Shown here piece after piece: positions 59,383-64,000 of a DNA stretch of 64,000 nucleotides. The notes beneath the pieces were generated by a model. It did no database searches. It saw only the letters and a list, made by a program, of their open reading frames with translations, and was not told where the DNA came from. This stretch comes from Mycolicibacter sinensis (GTDB lineage: Bacteria; Actinomycetota; Actinomycetes; Mycobacteriales; Mycobacteriaceae): positions 1-64,000 of the forward strand of contig NZ_LZIN01000098.1 of NCBI RefSeq assembly GCF_001667375.1. The letters are read 5' to 3'. A program made the translations under genes and the position numbers. The number at the start of each line of letters is the position of its first letter. The first letter of the stretch is position 1.

Positions 59383-60623
59383 GGCATCCTCGGGTGCCGG
59401 TGCGCCGGGGTGAAACGCACGGGCATCGAGTGGATGCCGTTGATCACCGTTGACGGCGCCCTGGTGACCGGCCCGTCGAGTTCGAGGTCCTTCATGCGGG
59501 CGAGCACCTCCGGGAAGATCGCGGTGGCCTCCGCGCGGGCGAGGCTGGCACCCAGGCAGAAGTGTGTGCCCCCACCGCCGAATGCCAGGTGGAGATTGGG
59601 ACTGCGGCCTATGTCGAACCGGTCCGGGTCGAGGAAATGTGATTCGTCCCGGTTGGCCGAGGGGTAGAACATCGCCACCCGGGTCCCTCGGGGGACCGCG
59701 ATACCACGCAGTGCGGTGTCCTTGGTGGCGGTGCGTACGAACGCGGTGACCGGGCTGACGTAGCGCAGCATCTCCTCGATGGCGGTCGGCAGCAGGGCCG
59801 GGTCGGCGCGGAGCCGCGCCTGCTCGGCCGGGTGCTCGATCAACGCGAGGGTGCCGGCGGCGATCAGGTTGCGGGTGGTGTCGCCCCCGGCATTGATCAG
59901 CAACATGAAGAAGAGGTTGAACTCGAGTTCTGTGAGGCGGCGCCCGTCCACCGAGGCGTGCAACAGTGTGGTCGCGATGTCGTCTTCGGGGACGGCGCGT
60001 TTGCGGGCCGCGAGGGCTGTGGAGTACTCGAACATCTGCAGCTTGGCCTGCTCGATCTGCGGGTCGCCGATGACGCCGGCGTTCAAGATCTCGGTGAGTT
60101 CGTAGAGCCGCCGACCGTCGGCCAGGGGGATGCCGAGCAATTCGGAGATGACGAACGACGGCAGGGCGCCGGCGACGTCGTTGGCGAAGTCACACTCACC
60201 GCGCTCCACCACGTCGTCGACGATCTGTCGCGCCATCTCAGCCATGTGCGAGGTCAACTCTCCGACCTGGCGGGGCGTGAAACCTCTTCTGATCAACCCG
60301 CGTAGCGCGGTGTGACGCGGCGGGTCCATCGTCAGCATCAGCATTCCCAGCCAGTAGGACTCGTCCGGTTGCGGCACATCGAGGTTCACGCCGGTGCTTT
60401 GCGATGACCATGTCGCGCTGTCTCTGGAGACGACGAGGACGTCATCATAGGCGGTCAGCGCCAGGAAGCCGGGGCCGTTCTTCTGCGGGTGCCATGCGAT
60501 GGGTGCGCGGTGTCGCAGGGTCTGGAAGGCTTGGTAGGGCATACCTGCCTGGTAGGTCGTGGGATCGGCCAGATCGACCCCACCGATGCTGAGGGCGTCG
60601 CCCACCGCCGCCGTACACGTCAT
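59379..60623 (-). CDS. Cytochrome P450
   Basis: A 414-residue soluble bacterial P450. The I-helix oxygen-activation motif AGGDT is at 245-249, ExxR at E284-R287 and the heme-thiolate Cys356 in FGGGGTHFCLG. The overall sequence is like mycobacterial lipid and sterol P450s, but I cannot assign a CYP family. ATG 60623. It sits 34 bases after the SDR gene and overlaps the DUF4386 gene. Genes for a ferredoxin or reductase are not adjacent, so it must use partners encoded elsewhere. Confidence 0.93.
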   Translation of the reverse strand: MTCTAAVGDALSIGGVDLADPTTYQAGMPYQAFQTLRHRAPIAWHPQKNGPGFLALTAYDDVLVVSRDSATWSSQSTGVNLDVPQPDESYWLGMLMLTMDPPRHTALRGLIRRGFTPRQVGELTSHMAEMARQIVDDVVERGECDFANDVAGALPSFVISELLGIPLADGRRLYELTEILNAGVIGDPQIEQAKLQMFEYSTALAARKRAVPEDDIATTLLHASVDGRRLTELEFNLFFMLLINAGGDTTRNLIAAGTLALIEHPAEQARLRADPALLPTAIEEMLRYVSPVTAFVRTATKDTALRGIAVPRGTRVAMFYPSANRDESHFLDPDRFDIGRSPNLHLAFGGGGTHFCLGASLARAEATAIFPEVLARMKDLELDGPVTRAPSTVINGIHSMPVRFTPAHRHPRMP

Positions 60624-60657
60624 GGCGCACCTCTCACGTCAGCGAAAAGCTTTAGTA

Positions 60658-61548
60658 CTACGAAGATCTCGGGGATCGCGTTGGGTTTTGACAGCGCGAG
60701 CTTCGCGGCACGGCCCACGGTTCTGGCTGAGGCCTCTGCGCCGGCCAGTCGCAGCCGGTGAGCGCGCTCGACAGATTCCACAGCTGACGCGCCAGCACCG
60801 GGTCGCATGCCTTGGGGCGTATCCGGGTTGCCTTGGGCCTGCCCCACTGGCTGAACCGCGGCGCCAGATAGCTCCCGCTGGGCAGTTCGGTGGTGACCGC
60901 TTCGATGCTGGCACGCGCGGCATCCGGCGGGCTCTGCAGGTGAAACGTCACGACCTTGTGCTCGCCGAGCCAGTGCATCACCCCGGTGCTGTCGCTGGTG
61001 ATGTTCGTGTCAGCGGACCCCGGATCCGTGGCATAGGCGCGTACCCCGCGCCGGGCCAGCTCACAGGTGAACAGCATGGTGGCCAGTTTGGACTGCGCGT
61101 AAGCACCCCAATTGCGGTACGTGCGGTGCCGCCAGTGCAGGTCGTCGAGATCGATATGGCCCAAGCGGTAGATCGCACTGCTCGCCGAGATCACCCGGTC
61201 GGTGATCTTCGCGCCGAGCAGGCAGGTCAACGCGAAATGCCCGAGGTGGTTGGTGCCGATGTGCGCCTCGAAACCATCGACGGTGTAGGTGAGCGGCAAC
61301 CCGAAAACCCCCGCGTTGTTGATCAAGACGTCGACGGTGTCCACCGAATCGGCGAACCTGCGCACGCTGGCCAGATCCGCCAGATCGAGGTGGGCAACCT
61401 CGACGTCCCCCGCCATCTCGGCGGCGGCCTGCTCGGCGCTTCGCACAGTCCGGCAGGCGATCGTCATCTGATGCCCGGCCGCCGCCAGGGCCGCCGCCGT
61501 GGCCTTGCCAACTCCGCTGTTGCCGCCGGTGACGATGATTCGTGCCAC
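60658..61548 (-). CDS. SDR oxidoreductase, retinol-dehydrogenase-like
   Basis: A 296-residue SDR: TGGNSGVGKATA nucleotide site (7-18), NNAG motif, an active site with SASSAIYRL followed by YAQSKLA, and ATDPGSADTNI where classical enzymes have PGxxxT. The substrate is probably a lipid alcohol or ketone. The C-terminal 40 or so residues (PAQRPQPEPWAVPRSS...) are low-complexity and may be an extended tail. First gene of a three-gene operon with the P450 and DUF4386 genes. Confidence 0.85.
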   Translation of the reverse strand: MARIIVTGGNSGVGKATAAALAAAGHQMTIACRTVRSAEQAAAEMAGDVEVAHLDLADLASVRRFADSVDTVDVLINNAGVFGLPLTYTVDGFEAHIGTNHLGHFALTCLLGAKITDRVISASSAIYRLGHIDLDDLHWRHRTYRNWGAYAQSKLATMLFTCELARRGVRAYATDPGSADTNITSDSTGVMHWLGEHKVVTFHLQSPPDAARASIEAVTTELPSGSYLAPRFSQWGRPKATRIRPKACDPVLARQLWNLSSALTGCDWPAQRPQPEPWAVPRSSRCQNPTRSPRSS

Positions 61549-61720
61549 CTTGGCCTCCTCGACGCCTCGATCGACGGGGTGCTGCGCTGCCGATCAAGAA
61601 ACACGTCCGGTACCGGACGAGATCCTCCGGTCCGCATGATCGGTTCCCCCATTAACTCGTCCCGGATCGGCCCGGCGCCTCATCCGAATGGATGAGATTT
61701 GCTCTTCGCTACGTCGCGGA

Positions 61721-63346
61721 TCAGGCGCGCGCCTGCAGCGCGCGGCGCAGCACCTTGCCGGTGTTGTTGCGCGGCAATTCCTTCAGAATGGTGATGTCAC
61801 GCGGCACCTTGTAACCGGCCAGGTTGTCGCGGACATGCTGCTTGAGTTCCTCAGGTGTGGCCGAAGCGCCCGCCTTCACGACGACGAAGGCCACCAGGCG
61901 CTGCCCGAACTCGGCATCGTCGACACCGATCACGGCGGCCTCGGCGACAGCGGCGTGCGTGGTCAGCACCTTCTCCGTCTCGATCGGATAGACGTTCTCG
62001 CCGCCGGAGACGATCATCTCGTCGTCGCGGCCGACCACGAAAAGCCTTCCGGTGTCATCGAAGTAGCCCAAGTCGCCGGACGCCATGAAGCCGTCGTGGA
62101 ACAGCTTCGAGTCGCCGCCGGTGTAGCCGTCGAACTGCGAGGAGTTGCGGACGAAGATCTGCCCGGTCATCCCAGTCGGAACCTCGGAGAAATCGGCACC
62201 CAGGATTCGGATCTCGGTGCCCGGTGCCGGACGGCCGGCGGTGTCGGGGGAGTAGCGCAGGTCTTCGGGGGTGGCCAGCGCGATCATGCCGGCCTCGGTC
62301 GCGTTGTAGTTGTTGTAGACCACCTCGCCGAAGGCGTTCATGAATGCTGTCACCACGTCCGGACGCATCCGCGAACCAGATGCGGTGGCGAACCGCAGTG
62401 TGGTGCAGGGGTATTCGGCCCGCACCTCATCGGGCAGCGACATGATCCGGTCGAGCATCACCGGGACGACGCACAAGCCGGTCGCGTCGTTGTCCTCCAC
62501 CAGCGCCAGAGTGGCCTCCGGATCGAACTTGCGGCGGGTGGCGATGGTGCACGCCATCGTCAAGGCCAATGCCAGCTGGGAGAATCCCCAGGCATGAAAC
62601 GTCGGTGCGGCGATGACGACGGTTTCCTCGGTGTGCCAAGGGATTCGGTCGAAGATGGCCGCAAGGTCGGCGATCCCGCCGCCGCCCCGCCCGGAGCGGC
62701 GTGCGCCTTTGGGGGTGCCGGTGGTTCCGGAGGTGAGCATGACCAGTTTGCCGGACCGGTCCGGTTTGGCCGGGCGCCGTCCGGCGTTGGCGTCGATCAA
62801 GTCGTCTATGGTCAGACCGGCAATCGCGCTGTCGGCCCAGCTCACCACCCGCGTGCAGCCCGCGTCGACCGGCACGGCCAGATCCACCGCGGCGGTGAAC
62901 TCCTCGTCGTAGCAGATCAGGTCGACGTCTTCGCGGGCGACGACTTCGGCCAGCGCCGGTCCGGCGAAGCTGGTGTTGAGCAACAACACGTCCGCGCCGA
63001 TCCGGTTGGCGGCGGCCAGCGCCTCGATGAAGCCGCGGTGGTTGCGGCACATCAGCGCGATCGCCCGCGGTGTCCGGCCGGGCAGCCGCTGCAAACCGGC
63101 GGCCAGCGCGTTACACCGCCGGTCGAGTTCGGCGTAGGTCAGCGTGCCGCGCTCGTCGATGATCGCCGCGCGGTCTCCGCACCGCTGCGCCGCCATGGCG
63201 ATACCGGTGGTGGTGGTGCCGCCCTCGCGGGCCGCGGCGGCGGCGATCCGCAGGTACTTGTCGGGCCGCAGCGGCGCCAGCAGCCCGGCCCGGGTGAAGG
63301 TCGCCAGCATCGAGCCGGCCCGATTGAGCGAATCGACCAGGGCCAT
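61721..63346 (-). CDS. FadD12-like acyl-CoA synthetase
   Basis: A 541-residue AMP-forming ligase: MLTSGTTGTPKGAR (ATP site), YNATEAGMIAL, ASGDLGYFDDTGRLFVVGRDD and LPRNNTGKVLRRAL with the catalytic lysine. The N-terminus (LRPDKYLRIAAAAAREG) is like FadD12 (Rv1427c) of M. tuberculosis, which there is also next to a putative acyltransferase. ATG 63346 lies five bases after the acyltransferase stop. Fatty acid activation coupled to acyl transfer is the likely job. Confidence 0.9.
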   Translation of the reverse strand: MALVDSLNRAGSMLATFTRAGLLAPLRPDKYLRIAAAAAREGGTTTTGIAMAAQRCGDRAAIIDERGTLTYAELDRRCNALAAGLQRLPGRTPRAIALMCRNHRGFIEALAAANRIGADVLLLNTSFAGPALAEVVAREDVDLICYDEEFTAAVDLAVPVDAGCTRVVSWADSAIAGLTIDDLIDANAGRRPAKPDRSGKLVMLTSGTTGTPKGARRSGRGGGGIADLAAIFDRIPWHTEETVVIAAPTFHAWGFSQLALALTMACTIATRRKFDPEATLALVEDNDATGLCVVPVMLDRIMSLPDEVRAEYPCTTLRFATASGSRMRPDVVTAFMNAFGEVVYNNYNATEAGMIALATPEDLRYSPDTAGRPAPGTEIRILGADFSEVPTGMTGQIFVRNSSQFDGYTGGDSKLFHDGFMASGDLGYFDDTGRLFVVGRDDEMIVSGGENVYPIETEKVLTTHAAVAEAAVIGVDDAEFGQRLVAFVVVKAGASATPEELKQHVRDNLAGYKVPRDITILKELPRNNTGKVLRRALQARA

Positions 63347-63351
63347 CCCGC

Positions 63352-64000
63352 TCAGCCCAGGATCGGGAGGCGACGCTCGCGCGCGAGCTCGTCCAGGGCG
63401 TCCTGCATGACGGCGCGCACATGCGCATCAACGACATCGATGTCGGGGTCCTCACCGAATTCGGCGACGATGTCGATCGGCTCGCAGACCTGCATGACGA
63501 TCTTGGTAGGCAGCGGCAGGTTGACCGGTAGCACCGCGGACAGCCCGAACGGGAAGCCGAACGAGATCGGCAGGATCTTGACCCGCATCAGTTTGTCCAG
63601 CCGCAGCGCCTTCGCCAGTCCGGTGCCGCGGGACAGATAGATCTGGTTTTGCTGGCCACCGATCCCCACCGTCGGCACCAGCGGCACGCCGGCGTTGATT
63701 GCCGCGCGGATGTAGCCTTTGCGGCCGCCGAAGTCGATCCTGTTCGCTCCGGCCGTGGGCCGGTACACGTCGTAGTCGCCGCCGGGGAAGACCACCACCA
63801 CGCCGCCGGAGCGCATTGCCTCGTCGGCGTTTTCGTGGTTGGCCGGGATGAAGCCGGTCTTGCGGAAGAAGTCGGCGGTGAAGCCGGTGAAGATCAGATC
63901 GTGGCTGAGCGTGTAGACCGGGCGGTCGTAGCCGAACTTCTCGTAGAAGCCGGTGGCGAAGACCGGGACGTCCATCGGGAACAGGCCGCCGGAATGGTTG
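63352..64000 (-). CDS. Putative acyltransferase (PlsC/DAGAT-like), 5' end missing
   Basis: The C-terminal 216 residues of an acyltransferase that continues beyond the right edge. NHSGGLFPMD at the very start of the visible part holds the catalytic histidine, and VVFPGGDYDVYRP and VPLVPTVGIGGQQNQIYL are second and third family blocks. It resembles Rv1428c, the neighbour of fadD12 in M. tuberculosis. Likely to acylate a glycerolipid or similar acceptor. Length and start cannot be given. Confidence 0.85.
   Translation of the reverse strand, partial: NHSGGLFPMDVPVFATGFYEKFGYDRPVYTLSHDLIFTGFTADFFRKTGFIPANHENADEAMRSGGVVVVFPGGDYDVYRPTAGANRIDFGGRKGYIRAAINAGVPLVPTVGIGGQQNQIYLSRGTGLAKALRLDKLMRVKILPISFGFPFGLSAVLPVNLPLPTKIVMQVCEPIDIVAEFGEDPDIDVVDAHVRAVMQDALDELARERRLPILG

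Noticed and set aside
1..64000. tRNA or rRNA genes, CRISPR array, prophage or insertion sequence
   Set aside because: No cloverleaf-like sequence, regularly spaced repeats, integrase, phage structural gene or transposase was seen.

Overview
The window is GC-rich, densely packed actinobacterial chromosome and clearly comes from a mycobacterium (Mycobacterium or Mycolicibacterium in the broad sense). It carries an mce lipid-import operon, both MmpL3 and MmpL11, a WS/DGAT acyltransferase, several fadD and fadE genes and the copper metallothionein MymT. From about 14.9 kb to 58.7 kb the gene order largely follows the Mycobacterium tuberculosis segment Rv0183 to Rv0221, recognised from memory of those proteins. 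It differs from that genome in inserted, missing and broken genes, so this is a non-tuberculous species. I did not try to name it.

Layout: (1) 0.1-8.4 kb, minus strand: an eight-gene mce operon (yrbE-A, yrbE-B, mceA to mceF), with mceF running into poor G-rich sequence at the left edge. A divergent pair follows (8.8-10.1 kb), a secreted protein and an Mce-associated membrane protein with an in-frame amber codon. (2) 10-15 kb: a phosphodiester glycosidase, a pirin, a small acidic protein, an SDR with an internal deletion, an NDMA-type alcohol dehydrogenase and a FabG3-like SDR. (3) 14.9-24.5 kb: monoacylglycerol lipase, the DUF2786/metallopeptidase pair, a copper-response island (mymT, and DUF305-ricR, each behind a palindromic RicR box), an O-methyltransferase, an SPW protein, a truncated hemoglobin, ilvD, an MFS exporter and an L,D-transpeptidase. 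(4) 24.5-38.9 kb: the envelope-transport block: zmp1, omamA-omamB (Mce stabilisers), mmpL11, a secreted heme-binding protein, an LPG-synthase-like membrane protein, an AI-2E family permease, mmpL3, an NYN protein and trmB. (5) 39-43.6 kb: a pair of degenerate G-domain proteins and pckA, ending in a strong terminator. (6) 43.6-50.5 kb: a decayed VapBC module, fadD4, and an inserted four-gene minus-strand operon (eRF1/Vms1-like protein, RtcB RNA ligase, site-2 protease with CBS domains, FAD oxidoreductase). (7) 50.6-64 kb: lipid catabolism: fadE3, a MaoC-like hydratase, a tandem acyl-CoA dehydrogenase pair, lipW, lipC, a WS/DGAT enzyme, an SDR-P450-DUF4386 operon, a FadD12-like ligase and a partial acyltransferase.

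The main themes are import and breakdown of lipids (Mce, OmamA/B, lipases, FadD/FadE), export of envelope lipids (MmpL3, MmpL11) and resistance to copper, heme and stress conditions. The most unusual parts are the RNA-repair/ribosome-rescue-like operon without archease, the RicR-controlled DUF305 lipoprotein, a repeat of about 40 bp found both between genes and in tandem inside a gene, an 18-codon leader peptide that duplicates the start of the next gene, and several genes broken by single events (amber codon, in-frame deletion, frameshifts). No tRNA, rRNA, CRISPR array, prophage or intact insertion sequence was seen.
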